A stretch of 64,000 nucleotides of DNA from Apostichopus japonicus (GCF_037975245.1 NC_092581.1:2552001-2616000); one strand, 5' to 3'. Counted from the stretch's first letter, positions 23,133 to 38,100 are shown. Notes: generated by a model from the sequence alone, not told the origin. Program-made: numbers and translations.

Positions 23133-26100
23133 GAGGAGGAGGAGGAGGAGGAGGAGGAGGAGGGATTTTAAATAAAACAACCTTGGACATGCGAATTAGC
23201 TTCATGCTTCCATTTTTCTATATTGAATAGGATAGACATATTGAGCAGGATATATATTGAGCAGGATATATTGAGCAGGATATTGAGCTATATTGAGCAG
23301 GATAGACATGTCAGATATTAACACAACAAATGTGCTATTGGGAAGATCTTCTAGGAACACTGACTAGATAATGCCAGCTCTAATAGACTCACTTTTTTCT
23401 TCCGGCTCATCCGTAATGACTTTGCTAGGTGTCTTTCTTCTTGAAACTGGTATTGGTTTTGCCATTTGTTTTGCTTCTGCCATTGGTTTCTGTCGAAATC
23501 TCTTTGCAGACACTAATTACAGAGAAAAGGAGACCAATATCATATTAATAGGACATGTAGCTGGAAACAAGCAAAGGGGCGGCAACCCCTCCCCCCACCT
23601 CCCCCCTCACCTCCCTCGCAGGATGAAATGAAGACAGTCTACAATATCAACTAGAACTCAAATTGTACAGTACATATGCTAAATATATGACACGTACATA
23701 TTGAACAAACTAAAAAAAAAATTCGTCTATAAACTTCGTCTCTAAACCCATTTTATATCAAAGCACCCTCATTTTACCAACTTCTCCCCCCTCCCATTTG
23801 GAACCCTGCCTCAGGACATGATAACATCTTAGCCTGCCACCCATTCCTGAACCCACATCATAAACACAAAATGGTGGTGGCGCTCTACTAGAACTATTAG
23901 TACCTGTTTACATTCAGCTAGATGGCAGCTGTACAGGAAATATCTTGTTCATGTTGGTTTCGGTCAGTTTATTGATTGATTGAAATCGACTGATTTTTTA
24001 CTTTATTTCTGACTTTACTTTGACTACTTTATAACCTTTAATATACTCAGAAACATTTATTATTATTATTATTATTGTTGTTGTTTTTGTTATTGATACT
24101 TACTCTTATACATTACGGGGGGAAGATACAAATCCGCCTCACACAGTCCGAGATAATCTATTAACGGTAGCAAATTCAGACAAAGATTATTGTAATATGT
24201 TGTTACATCTGGTATGATTTCATGAAGAAATGCTTTTACGACTCTATCCGACAAAAACCAGGGCTTCGAAAATTGAGCATCGAAAACAGGATGAAAGTCG
24301 TCTATTTTAAGCCGATAGATCACCCTCGTGTTTCATTGAAATAAAGCCAGCTAGATGCACTGCACCAAGTTTTCAGCTTTTAAAATTGAACCGATTCCAT
24401 ACAATTTTTTTTTCTTCTTTAAAAATTTAATTTTCTTTCCCTCTAAACCAAGCCACTCTTGCCAAAGTGTACAGCAGAAATGACAGAAAATCTCGTGAAT
24501 AATTTGTGAGATTATTTCGTAACCCGTTCATATAGATCTTTTTAATTTTATCAGCAGACACTCCTTGCTGGAATATTGCCAGACTTCTGGACGGTGTTCG
24601 AGCCCTGAATAGGTTCGACGATAAAGTTTTAATGATCAACAAAATGATAGGGGCCCCCCACAGCAAATTCATTAATCGGGCATGGAAGTCGGTTGCCATG
24701 GGTTTCAAGGGCATTATAGCAAGTGGAAGGGGGAAACGATGGCAAATTTGGTCGTCGGTTTCGTTCCAGGCCCTGCCGTAAAGTGCTCGATGGGGAATAC
24801 TTGATAATTATATGGAAGAGATTTACCCTCTTCTTCTTCAGTCGTTGTCAAGTCCTCCTGGCCAAGAATATTTGCAGACTGTGAGAAAAGTTGAAAAAAA
24901 TTTGAAAAATATTGGAACCTGAGACATTTCTTCCAAGTTGGTGAACAAATTTTCACACACCCATTACCATAACTGATAAGCTCACCATCAGATTCGCAAG
25001 TTATCATACTGCAATTATGCCACCATTTTTAAGTTTCTTTTTATTCAGTGATGGCCTGACAGGCAACAATAGAAACAAACACTACCTTTCATAGTAGTTT
25101 TTAGGAATATTTATAAAAATTAAAATTGGAGAAAAAAAATCATCATTTTTTCTTTATCTTCTACCTTTTATTTCGTAACTTCAAACAAAACTTTAGACTA
25201 AGAACCCTGAAGAAGGTGGTTACTACATTGTCTTAACATTTTACTATAAAAGAGCGGTAAAAAAGGTCACTTTTTCAAAGCTAAAACAAACAAATTGGCT
25301 ACTCTAGGTGCTGCGTTTAAAAGAAAAGCTCTCTTCTCTCGCAGCAGCAAATCCTAGCTGAATCAATATCAAACAATAGTAATTATCTCTGCAAGCTAGT
25401 AGCACCTAGAGTGTATATATGTGTGGAACTACATACTGTGGAAACATATTCGCTGACTGCGTGTGTATCTTTGGTACATGCAGCAGTTTAAAAGAAAAGC
25501 TCTCTTCTCTCGCAGCAGCAAATCCTAGCTGAATCAATATCAAACAATAGTAATTATCTCTGCAAGTTAGTAGCACCTAGAGTGTATATATGTGTGGAAC
25601 TACATACTGTGGAAACATATTCGCTGACTGCGTGTGTATCTTTGGTACATGCAGCAGTTTAAAAGAAAAGCTCTCTTCTCTCACAGCAGCAAATCCTAGC
25701 TGAATCAATATCAAACAATAGTAATTATCTCTGCAAGCTAGTAGCACCTAGAGTGTATATATGTGTGGAACTACATACTGTGGAAACGTATTCGCTGACT
25801 GCGTGTGTATCTTTGGTACATGCAGCAGTTTAAAAGAAAAGCTCTCTTCTCTAGCAGCAGCAAATCCTAGCTGAATCAATATCAAACAATAGTAATTATC
25901 TCTGTGGGCCAGTAGCACCTAGAGTGTATATATGTGTGGAACTGCCCTGATTCAAGAGATCATGTCCTACACAGCATGTCCTATGCAGCGTGTCCTACCC
26001 AGCGTGTCCTTTTCAGCGTGTCCTTCACAGCGTGTCCTACGCAGCGTGTCCTACACAGCTTGTCCTAGACAGCGTGTCCTTCGCAGCGTGTCCTACTGTA

Positions 26101-29100
26101 TGCAGCGTGTCCTACTGTACGCAGCGTGTCCTACTGTACGCAGCGTGTCCTACTGTACGCAGCGTGTCCTACACAGCTTGTCCTAGACAGCGTGTCCTAG
26201 ACAGCGTGTCCTACACAGCTTGTCCTAGACAGCGTGTCCTAAACAGCGTGTCCTACGCAGCGTGTCCTACGCAGCGTGTCCTACGCAGCGTGTCCTACGC
26301 AGCGTGTCCTACACAGCATGGCCTACACAGCATGTCCTATGCAGCGTGTCCTACCCAGCGTGTCCTTTGCAGCGTGTCCTTCGCAGCGTGTCCTTCGCAG
26401 CGTGTCCTATGCAGCGTGTCCTACACAGCTTGTCCTAGACAGCGTGTCCTTCGCAGCGTGTCCTACTGTACGCAGCGTGTCCTACTGTACGCAGCGTGTC
26501 CTAGACAGCGTGTCCTAGACAGCTTGTCCTAGACAGCGTGTCCTAGACAGCGTGTCCTACACAGCTTGTCCTAGACAGCGTGTTCTACGCAGCGTGTCCT
26601 ACGCAGCGTGTCCTACGCAGCGTGTCCTACACAGCGTGTCCTACACAGCATGGCTGCAAGATGCCACAGCCCCTTACAGCTTCCTACTTTTGACATATTG
26701 CCTTAAAGATCTTTGGAGAACATGATATCTGCTAGTTTATTAACTGCACTCACAGCTCTCTGGTCAACGATCATGATGTCTAGACTTTAAAATTGGCAAA
26801 CTTACACTCCCTGTAAAAGACATTGGTAGAAGCATTGAATCCATCTTTTGGAGGACCTCAGCTGAGTTTGAATGCTGTTGATACAAATATAATAAGAAGA
26901 GTAATGAAGCTTTTGAAAGAAGAATGTAGGGATATTCCTTTCCATTCTCTCTGTACATACTGTGGAAACACTTTAGCTGACTGCGTGGGTATCTTTGGTA
27001 TATGCAGCACACACCTATAACCAGTAAACTATAGGCCTAACTTTAATTACCATCACCCATGGTAACCGTTGAAAACAATTTTTAAAGGCTTATAAATATG
27101 ACAACTAGATGTCGTTCAAGTTGTCATTGTAATGTATTCATGCATGCTCTGTGTTAGGCTTGACTCCTATAGTGCAGTAGACTGTCCTAACTTTAATTAC
27201 CATCACCTGTGGTAACCGTGCAAATTGTTCCAATTAATAACCGTTGAAAACAATTTTAACAAAGGCTTATAAATATGACTACTACATGTAGTTCTAGTTG
27301 TCATTGTAATGTATTCATGCATGCTCTGTAGTAGGCTTGACTCCTATAGTGCAGTAGACTGTCCTAACTTTAATTACCATCACCTGTGGTAACCGTGCAA
27401 ATTGTTTCCAAATTGTTAACATGCTCTGTGTTAGGTAGGCTTGACTCCCATTGAATATGCATGTCCAACTGATCACAGTAGCACAGCTTTACCGCAAATA
27501 TGAACCCGAAAGGGATGTTAACACTTAAGTGCACTCAACTGTTCTGACTCTTTTCCTACACCAGTACTACTTACTGTTTCACCTGGACGTTGACCAAGTA
27601 CTTTATCTTGATCAATCTTGATTGAACTCCCACTGCTATAACCGACCGCACGTTTTTTCTTGGCTAGGTAGAAGGTTGCACAATTAGGAAAATTAGAAAA
27701 CACGAAACGATAGAGAGAGGGAAAAAAGAGAAACAAATCTATGTGTTTCTTAATATAATTAATCAGCAGGGTATATGTACATTCAAACTGAGAAATATCA
27801 TTTGCCGTAAGATGACTCGATCGATCTGTAACTTAGCCTTTAAATCCAAGAAGAAAAAAAAATTTGCAAAGACGTTTTGAAATTCTTGTAATACGCAATT
27901 TTCTTTTTAAATTAACTCATCTCTTAAAGGTATTACACAATACTGCTATGGAACTAACCATGATAAACTTTTGTGCACACAGATATTTCCAAAAATGATA
28001 TAAAATAATTTGTTTTTTTATCTTCTATGGACAGCAAGTTTGAATACAGGAATGCATAACATGAACTTTTATAGATGAATCCTTATCGTTTCCCTACCTC
28101 CCTTTATCTTTGTCTTCCATACAGGTTCCTCTTTTGTTTCTTCCTCCAATGATCTGCCTCCCCCTGGAGTTATACAAACAAAATGTATGTTTTGACTTTT
28201 TTATTCTTCTCCATGTTTGTCTATTTTTTGTAACAAAGCATTAGAAAATATTTTGATTTGATGGAGTGTTAGGGTGGGGCAGAATAGGGGGGGGTGGGGA
28301 ATGCCAGGGTTAACAAAAATACAATTGACAGAAATACTTCTTAGATACTTAATGATTGGGATGGTCTGTATAAGGGGGATGTAAGGCAAGAAATTAAGTT
28401 TAGGTATGATGTCGAAAACAAAACACTATAATTCTTCCATAACCTAAACCGATCAAGCTATCCAAGCTATTTTATGTTGGCGATCTGAGCTGTAAATGCA
28501 CCCTGTATATGGGTAGGAGTTATGTGCATGGGTTTGCTTAATCTGTTGCAATTGGGGTGGGGGTCTCTTAGATGAACATTGCCGAGTGAATTGTATTAAA
28601 TGAAAATTCCAATGTGTTTTATACATAAATTTTTTTAAGTTAGCTACAATTTCTCTTAGATTCAATAGGCATTTCCCCCCCCCCCCCCCCACTTTCCCTA
28701 AAGAAAAAAAAATGCTGTTTGGCCAGATCTATCATTTTCTTCCAGCCAATGACATCATCAAAAAGTAAAAAGCCAAATTTGCCATTTTTGGCATATACAA
28801 AACGTCAAATTGGCAACACTGCGTGATCCAACGGAACTGAATATCATGGATGGTTGAGCAGTGTGTGTGTGTGCTAAGGCTTACAACTGTTCACGATTTT
28901 TGAAGGTTTTCAGTCCCATTGGCTTTAACCCCCATCAGGGGAGAAATATCTTTGCATGTGGGCTAAATGAGCCCATGTGGTTTTGCAGTAAACAGTGTTC
29001 AATGTGTGTGTGAGGTGGGGGGGGGGTGGGGGAGAGGAGGGTGGAGTTGGGGTAGGTAACTTTAAAAGACTACCGATCTGCAAGGCTATTGAAAACTAGG

Positions 29101-32100
29101 CCAAGACAGTGGGGTCAAGTCCGGCCACACTCAATTGCAGTACAATGCCAGCTTTAAACAGCTGTTTTTCCTTAACATACCATCAGCCATCTTCAAGGTT
29201 TCAAAGCCAGCCTCCTCCTCTCTTGCTCTGGCTGTCCCTGGTCCCTGTGGACAAAATTTGAAGAATAATTAAGTACATGTTGTGATAAAGAGGAGAAAGA
29301 GGCCACGTGATTCCATTAAAAGATATTAATCCGTCCACCATAGTCCATCCGCCGAAGAGAAACTAAGAACAAGAGGACATTTTGTCTTGTCCAACCATTT
29401 ATGGAATATCATTTGGCTCAAGGTCAGGCATGATCCCCTAAACTTTTCTCCCAGAGAATGAAGCTTCCATCCCATCTTCAAGATTCCAAACCTGAAGGTC
29501 TTTAACGAAGATGATTCTAAGAGCTCACAGCGACAGCTAATGTTAAGAGCAATTAGGCAATCAAAAAATATATATACATATGTATATGTATGTCTAAGAT
29601 AAATTCCACGCACATGAACAATAAATTTGTCATCATATCTTCAATAAAGTAGTAGTCTTGATATTACAATTTTTTTTAAATTATCTTGAGACCATGTTTT
29701 GGTCTTTTTATTGATATTTTATCCCCAAACCACTTTTATGTCTGAGGAATCCAAGATGAAAAATCTTAAAAGGGCAAAGAGTAACAAAAATATTTGATTA
29801 AATCAGATGAAGTGGAGACAACTTGCCTCGCTGAGCTTTTCCTGGAATTTTCTTCTTCCCCAGAATTTTGAGACTCGTCGTTGAGCAGGACAGGGTCGGG
29901 TGCTAAGACACATTGGGAGAGGGGGACGAACACCTCCAACTGCTTGAGGGACTACATCTGTTTGTTGGGGTAGTGGGACCGGCTGTGAAGTGGCTGAGTT
30001 GGCAAAGTCCATTGTTCCTGTAAGGTATAAAGATAGGGCACAAAGGGGATAGTTGTTATATAATACAGGTTGGGCTCTGCATGTGGTTAGGTGATTTGGC
30101 GTGTGTGTTTCCAGGGTAATGAATGTAACATGATGATGTTAAACACAGTTTGTGATGGGGAGTCAAATTACACTCTTGAACTTTGCCACTCTCTGATATT
30201 GGTCCTGCTTACTCTCACTGCTCTTAATTATCAAAAATAAAAAAACAAATCACACACACACAATTTCGATAGAAATAATATACAATTTTCATATTTCTCG
30301 TCTAAGAATAAACTGTTCGCGGTGTGTTTTGCATCTCTTCGAAACTGTTATTGTTTCGACTATTCCCTGTTGCTTTTCTTCATTCTTGTGGTTCATACTC
30401 TTTTCTCTTTCTCTTTTCTATTCCTTTTCTGTAACAGTGTCAACAGTGATACTCTCGTAATTAACACTGGTGTTCCACAGGGTTGTTGCTTGTCCCCATT
30501 ACTTTTTGAAATTTACACTGATTCATTAGTCCCATACAATGTTTATATCTTGAAGTATGCAGACGATACTGCCATAATTGGGATGTGCATCGATAAAAAC
30601 CCACAGTGTCTAACAAATGATTTTGCCGCCATAGAGTTTACTGTGAATTGGTGCAAGGATAATTATATGCTTTTTTAATGGTAAGAAAACCAAGGAAATG
30701 ATTGTTGATTTTCGTGCAGTGCAAAGTCATGCCCCATTGTACATTGACAATAATGTGATTGAGGTTGTATCAGATTTTAAATATCTTGGATTAACCTTCA
30801 GCAGCTCGCTTACTTGGAATACCCACGTGAACAATATGGCATCAAAAGTTAAACAGAGATAATATTGTATTCGTAGGCTTGCCCGCTTTGGCTTAGATTT
30901 TGATAAGCAGCTTTGGCTTTTTCAGACAATGGTGTTGTCCTTCCTTGTGTACTGTGGCCCAGTTTGGTTATCATCCTGTTCTAAAGGACAGTTAGACTAC
31001 TGTAATAAATCCATCAAGTTGTATTCTACCATCCAAATGGTTTAATTGATCGTATAATATGTCAGTGTGCTTCTTCTATAGTCGAGGATTCCGATCACCC
31101 TCTCTTTGATTTTTACATGAAACCACGTAGATTTGACACGATCCCACGTATGCGGACAGAACGGTTTAGGCGATTATTTTTACCTCGAAGTATTAAAACT
31201 TTGAATTGTAGGATACATAGATAACTTTTTTAACCTATTTTTGAGATGCTGTAGTCCATTTTATTATATTGTCATTTTATGATGAATATCATTAAATTTT
31301 ACTTTACATTTACTTTACTTTACTTTCTCTTTCATAACTTTTCTCTAAAGGTGGCCACTGCCCCGTACATCCCAATTTAGGAGGATGAGGGGGAGGGGAG
31401 GGGGGATGACGGAAAACTCCATCCTGCAATTCAGTCTTGGTGTATTTTGTAAACGACTGAATGTCGCATTTCCTGTTGACCAACATCTGCTGATGTTATG
31501 CAAACAATCACGTTAGATGACTTTTGTCCTCCCTCTTCAGTTTGGAGGTTGAGGAAACCTTTGTGAAACCTCTGTGAAACCGCTGGGTTTTATAGGTAAG
31601 TGCAAGGTAAAGAGAAGTTTACGGGGAATCTCAAATACTCTTATTTAATGTTCTAGCTGAATGGAGGGTTAAGACAGCATTGCAGCAAGCATGTTTTATC
31701 TGATACAGGAAATATTAACCTAGGAATCTGACTCACATGTTGACTTATGCAATTGAATAATGATTCGTTGCTACAAATTTAACTTGTCATGTAACCGACG
31801 TTAAAATTGTTAGAAAATGTCAATGATGATTTACAAATGTGATACTCAATGTAACCAAATGTATATAGGCTACCCATGTTCCAAAATCACACATCAAAAT
31901 TCGACTGTTGCAATATTATTCATATAACATGTCACACGCATGTTACGAGTCTTAGCGTACGTCACATTAGCAACAAAAATGTGTTTTACTCACGTGTAGT
32001 ACTTTTCTCACGATAAACATTACATGTTACAAATGTTAGGTGAATTACATGTAAACAAATTACAAATTAAAAAACCAAAAAATCAAAAATTAAAAATTAT

Positions 32101-35100
32101 TAAAATTAAAAAAATGAAAAAAAAATGAAAATTATTAAAATAAAAAAAATAAAAATTACATGAATTACATGGAAACAAAAACAAATACTTTTGTGATACT
32201 TTTTAATATTGTAGCAGGGAAAGTGGTTTGAATAGCATTATTCATGTCACCAAAAATGTTACAAATATCATAATAAATAGACTTTTATATATATTTACTG
32301 TAATCTTTGAAATCAAATTTCTTTACTAAGAAATTTTAAATTTGTCTATTTCTTCCTGTATGAGAATAAACTTGGATGGTACGTCAGAAAACATACCTTT
32401 TTCATAAGCAGGGGCCGGGGGTAATTCATAAATCGTTTCCGACTCATCATCTTCTTCGACCATTTCTGCGTGATAATGGAAACAAACACAAATGCTTTAT
32501 GTGATACTTTTTACATTTGTGGCAGGGAAAGTGGTTTTGAATAGCATTAGTCATTTTTTCGTTCTTTTTCAAAATGCTTAGAAATGCGAAGGTCACCATG
32601 CAGGGTTGACCTCAAATAGGCTAAAAATTACCAGTCAAGTAATTAATTCACTCCTGATCAAACTATCAAAAAAATATATAAAAATTTACTGCCATCTTTG
32701 AAATCAAACTTCCTCACTGAGACATTATAAATTTGTCTATTTCTTCCTGTTTGTGAGTAAACTTGGATGGTACGTCAGAAAACATGCAGAAAAGTACCCT
32801 TTTCATTAACAACGGGGAGAAGTTCATATTCCGTTTCGGACTCATCATCTTCTTCGACTATTTCTGCGTAATAATGGAAACAAAAACAAATGCTTTATGT
32901 GATACTCTTTTACAATTATGGCAGGGAAAGTGGTTTTGAATAGCATTAGTCATCTTTTCATTCTTTTTTTAAGATGACAAAGAAGTAGAAATAGCTATAG
33001 ATAACTAAAAAGTGCACAAAATCTGTCTAGCTATGGTTACCGACAGTCCAACAAAGTTACAACCACAAAACAAGAGCCCAAATGGACACTATGTCATCAC
33101 CCAATATCATCGTCACACCAACTTCAGTTGTTACATTATCACGCTGTCTCTTCATGAATATGCATAGTTTCAACTTTGCACACGGGCAGGTACCACACCA
33201 GTCACACCTATAGTAAAAGCTAACACAAGAGCCCGATGGCTCTATCCAAAATTGCATGGGTCCAGTAAAGCATTGGCTCAAATAGAGTTGGGCCCTAAAA
33301 AGTCCACACTAAAATTTGGTTCCCAAAATGGGCCCCACAATATGTTGGGCCCATATGGGCCTAAAATGTTAACGCCCACATGTATTATCCAACAACTGTA
33401 TTCAAAGTTTTGGATACAATCTGATTTGATAAAATCTGACATACGATTGCAGAGTTGTTGCAAAGCAAACGCTTGACACCACAGAAAAGAACCAGAAAAT
33501 AGTAAGTAGTTTCTTGAAATGGAGTTGCTTAGAAATATGCGACCTAAAGGTCACCCCATGCAGGGTTGACCTCAAATAGACTAGAATTTACCAGTCAAGT
33601 AATTGGTGCACTCCTGATCAAACTATCAAACCAGAATGCCAAAATGCATAGTGGTTTTGATGATGTAACATTCACCTATTTTCTGCATCAATCTGACGTA
33701 ATGTATAGTGAGGGTGTACAACATACTTGATATTAGTAATACAGTGAAAAGCAGTGCGATGTGACAAACCATAATTTCATAATGACACAGGCTGTCCTGA
33801 AATGACCATTAACCTAAGGTGACCAGACGTCCCCGATTTTCGGGGACGGTCCCCAATTTCAGTTTGCTGTCCCCGATGAACAAGTGTCCCCGAAAATGTC
33901 CCCGATTCGTCTAAATGTTCAGGAATTTTGAAAATATCCCACATTATTAGTAAAATAATTGGAAAACAAAATTTAGTCAAGTGTGCAGGCGCCGAACGGA
34001 ACAGGTGGGGCAGTGTAAAGTGGAAACACTGTTAAAAATATGCTAGATCGATCTAGCCTAGCACTCTTTCGACGGTATAATTGGCAACTACGGCGACACA
34101 ACGACACTTATAGTGTGAGCATGAGCAACTCACAAGCTCTCAAAGAACCACGTAAAGTAAGTGAATTTCATCTAAAAAAGGCTACCTTTTTGAAAATAAA
34201 ATTGATTTAAATGAAGGTTCTAAGTATCACCATTTTACATCTAAGCACCTTAGGCACTTGAAAATTTTCCAAAACGGGAGGGGGACACCCCCTCCCCTTA
34301 GACCCCTCCCCTATATCAGTCATGCAATAAATGTCCCCGATTCTAGTCAGGAAAATATGGTCACCTTACATTAACCTCAACTACAAGTTTCTTATACTTA
34401 ATGTGATAGATACATCAACATACCAAATATCACATCAGTCTTGTTGAAATATTGTGTAAGACATGGTTTCACAATCTGACCCCTGGTGAACTCACATGCC
34501 ATTTGACCTCCACCCACAACACTAAGGCTTCTTGTACTCAATGTGGTGCAATAACATACCAAATATGCAATCTGTTCAAGCTTCCTTTACGATATTATGT
34601 TTAGGAAGATGTGTAAGTGTGGAGAGACAGGTAAGAGGGGAGTGAAGTAAATGTTTGGCATTTGCTGCCTTCAAATAACCTTTGACCTCCACCAAAAGCA
34701 ATCATAGGCTCCCTGAATGTAATATGGTACATCTTCAAACCAATATGAGATCTGTCCTTTCTTGCAATATCATGTTTACAAGGTTGTCACGATTTGACCT
34801 GTTGTACCTTTTTCTGTAACAACTGGGCGAGATACATTATACACTTCATAAGGTTCATCTTCTTCGACCATTCCTGCGTGATAATGGAAACAAAAACAAA
34901 TGCTTTTTGTGATACTTTTTACAATTGTAGCAGGGAAAGTGGTTTTGAATAGCATTAGTCATCTTTTCATTCTTTTTTTAAGATGACAAAGAAGTAGAAA
35001 TAGCTATAGATAACTAAAAAGTGCACAAAATCTGTCTAGCTATGGTTACCGACAGTCCACCAAAGTAACAACCACAAAACAAGAGCCCAAATGGACACTA

Positions 35101-38100
35101 TGTCATCACCCAATATCATCGTCACACCAACTTCAGTTGATACATTATCACACTTTCTCTTTATGAATATGCATAGTTTCAACTTTGCACAGGGCAGGTA
35201 CCACACCAGTCACACCTATAGTAGAGTAAAAGCTAACACAAGAGCCCGATGGCTCTATCCAAAATTGCATGGGTCCAGTAAAGCATTGGCTCAAATAGAC
35301 TTGGGCCTTAAAAAGTCCATACTAAAATTTGGTTCCCAAAATGGGCCCCACAATATGTTGGGCCCATATGGGCCTAAAATGTTAACGCCCACATGTATTA
35401 TCCAACAACTGTATTCAAAGTTTTGGATACAATCTGATTTGATAAAATCTGACATACGATTGCAGAGTTGTTGCAAAGCAAACGCTTGACACCATAGAAA
35501 AGAACCAGAAAAAAGTAAGTAGTTTCTTGAAACGGAGTTGCTTAGAAATGTGCGACCTAAAGGTCACCCCATGCAGGGTTTACCTCAAATAGGCTAGAAT
35601 TTACCAGTCAAGTAATTGGTGCACTCCTGATCAAACTATCAAAAAAATATATATATATATTTACTGCCATCTTTGAAATCAAACTTCCTCACTGAGACAT
35701 TATAAATTTGTCTATTTCTTCCTGTTTGTGAATAAACTTGGATGGTACGTCAGAAAACATGCAGAAAAGTACCTTTTTCATTAACAACGGGGAGAAGTTC
35801 ATATTCCGTTTCGGACTCATCATCTTCTTCGACTATTTCTGTGTGATCCATTTTTCGACCCTAATAATAAGCAACATTTCCAGTAAATATGGACACAAAA
35901 TGCACAATTTAGTATGGCTGGCATGTCACTTAGTGTTTATAGTGATAATACAAACACAATTACCATCTATGTTTCTAAAACTATTATGCCACCGAACTTC
36001 GCCAGAACCGTTTTTTTTTTGCAAACAAAAAATAAAGCATACGGGAGGGGGGGGGGGGTTGAGCAATCACCGACATCTCACATAAAGGTCGTCATCAAGT
36101 TTTTTTTGCTAAACTTTTTTTTTTGGTGACGGCCAATAGGGGGGGCACGCGCCTGTTGCGCCCCCCCTGGATACGCCCCTGAAATGTATATGTTATTATG
36201 AATTGTACATTGTTTGGACTCTTGATGGAATAAATAAAAAATAAATAAAATAAAATAAAATAAAATGTTTTCTTCCAACAAGAAAAGCTAGGCATCTGAT
36301 AAATTCTAAATTACAGAAGACATTGACAAATACGATTGTAAACTAATTTCCATGACAACGGGAAAGTATAGCTTCCAAAGGACGTCGGCTGCCACGATGA
36401 CATTGACAACCGCCATTGAATATGATCAAATTTCTTGAGTGAAGAAGAGTTTACATCCACTAAAAACAGGTTATATTAATCAACCCACCGGGGTGTAAGG
36501 ACAAGATAACCTGAAGATTATCTAGATAAATTATCGTAAACAGATATCATATGGAACAGACTCAAATCTTGATTTATGTGCAAACTTCATACATTGAGCG
36601 AATTAAGGTCAAGGTTCGTACGTCAAGTCTTTTTCTTCCTTTTATAGAATAAACTTGGATGGTACGTCAGAAAACATGCAGAAAAGTACCTTCTTCTTTA
36701 ACAACGGGGGGATGAACTTAAATCCTCTCGAACGCAGCTTCTTCGACCATTCCTGCGTAATAATGGAAACAAAAACAAATGCTTTATGTGATACTCTTTT
36801 ACAATTCTAGCAGGGAAAGTGGTTTTGAATAGCATTAGTCATCTTTTCATTCTTTTTCAAAATGACAAAGAAGTAGAAATAGCTATAGATAACTAAAAAG
36901 TGCACAAAATCTGTCTAGCTATGGTTACCGACAGTCCAACAAAGTAACAACCACAAAACAAGAGCCCAAATGGACACTTTGGTTTAGTTGTTGTATATGT
37001 CATCACCCAATATCATCGTCATACCAACACGGGCAGGTACCACACCAGTCACACCTATAGTAGAGTAAAAGCTAACACAAGAGCCCAATGGCTCTATCCA
37101 AAATTGCACATCAACAGCCAACGAATATGATCCAATTTCTTGAGTGAAGACGAGTTTACATCCAGTAAAAACAGGTTATGTGCAAACTTCACTACATTGA
37201 GCGTATTAAGGTCAAGGTTCGTACGTCAAGACGACTGCTTACCTCGTAACTCTTCAAACCCTGCATGTTCACGTATTCACTTTCTTCTATATCGAGATTT
37301 GTTTTATACCAAGACCAAAAGGAAAAGGGAAAGAAAAATTTGGACGAGAAATTGAAAAAAAAACAACAAATTTTGGCAAAATTTGGATCAGTATATCAAT
37401 ATCGTCAAAGACCTTGCTATTAAGCTGCGAAATATCCCAGATTTACCATGAGTCTCTGGGTATTACAGTACTCCAGCTCAAACTGTCCTGATTTTATGTG
37501 CTAATCTCTCGACAAGTTTACCATGAGTCTCTGGGTATTACAGTACTCCAGCTCAAACTGTCCTGATTTTATGTGCCAATCTCTCGACAAGTTTACCATG
37601 AGTCTCTGGGTATAACGGTACTCCAGCTTAAACTGTCCTGATTTTAATATACGCTAATCTCTCGACAAGTTTACCATGAGTCTCTGGGTATTACGGTACT
37701 CCAGCTCAAACTGTCCTGATTTTATGTGCTAATCTCTCGACAAGTTTACCATGAGTCTCTGGAGTATACCGTGCTCGAGCTTAAACTGTCCTGATTTTCA
37801 TATGCGCTTATCTCTCGACACCTTATTTGTTTTCAAACTGCTATCATGTTTTCTTCTCTTTTCTTTACACTACCGTCTATAAATATATTTTGTCAACATT
37901 TATACTTGTCAATAATTATTAATGGGCAGGGTAAACTCCATGAATGTTTCTGTACTTTGCTTGACTGCCGTGACTATATTTCATATTTTACGCCACTATT
38001 GATAATATGGTGCGGCCACATATGGTGCGGAAACTTGAACTACAAGTAAAACCAGTGCCAGATTCACCTAGTAGAAAAAGTAGCATATGCTACGGGAAAT

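Noticed and set aside
25932-26532. Cys/Val/Ser-rich frames of 80-180 codons
   Set aside because: Translation of the 14-bp minisatellite; the same peptide appears in shifted frames.
29326-29613. 95-codon minus-strand frame next to a PARP4 exon
   Set aside because: No usable acceptor and donor in the required phase; the neighbouring exons 29827-30017 and 29181-29244 join perfectly without it.
33278-35476. Paired open frames with GPYGPNILWGPFWEPN on both repeat units
   Set aside because: Arise from the palindromic GGGCCCATATGGGCC intron repeat. The PARP4 exons in these units lie elsewhere, with proper splice sites.
36078-36295. Minus-strand frames reading GGAQQARAPPIG and similar, also at 40746-40963
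   Set aside because: Typical translation of an inverted-repeat transposon end with G-runs; the same peptide type appears wherever such ends occur.
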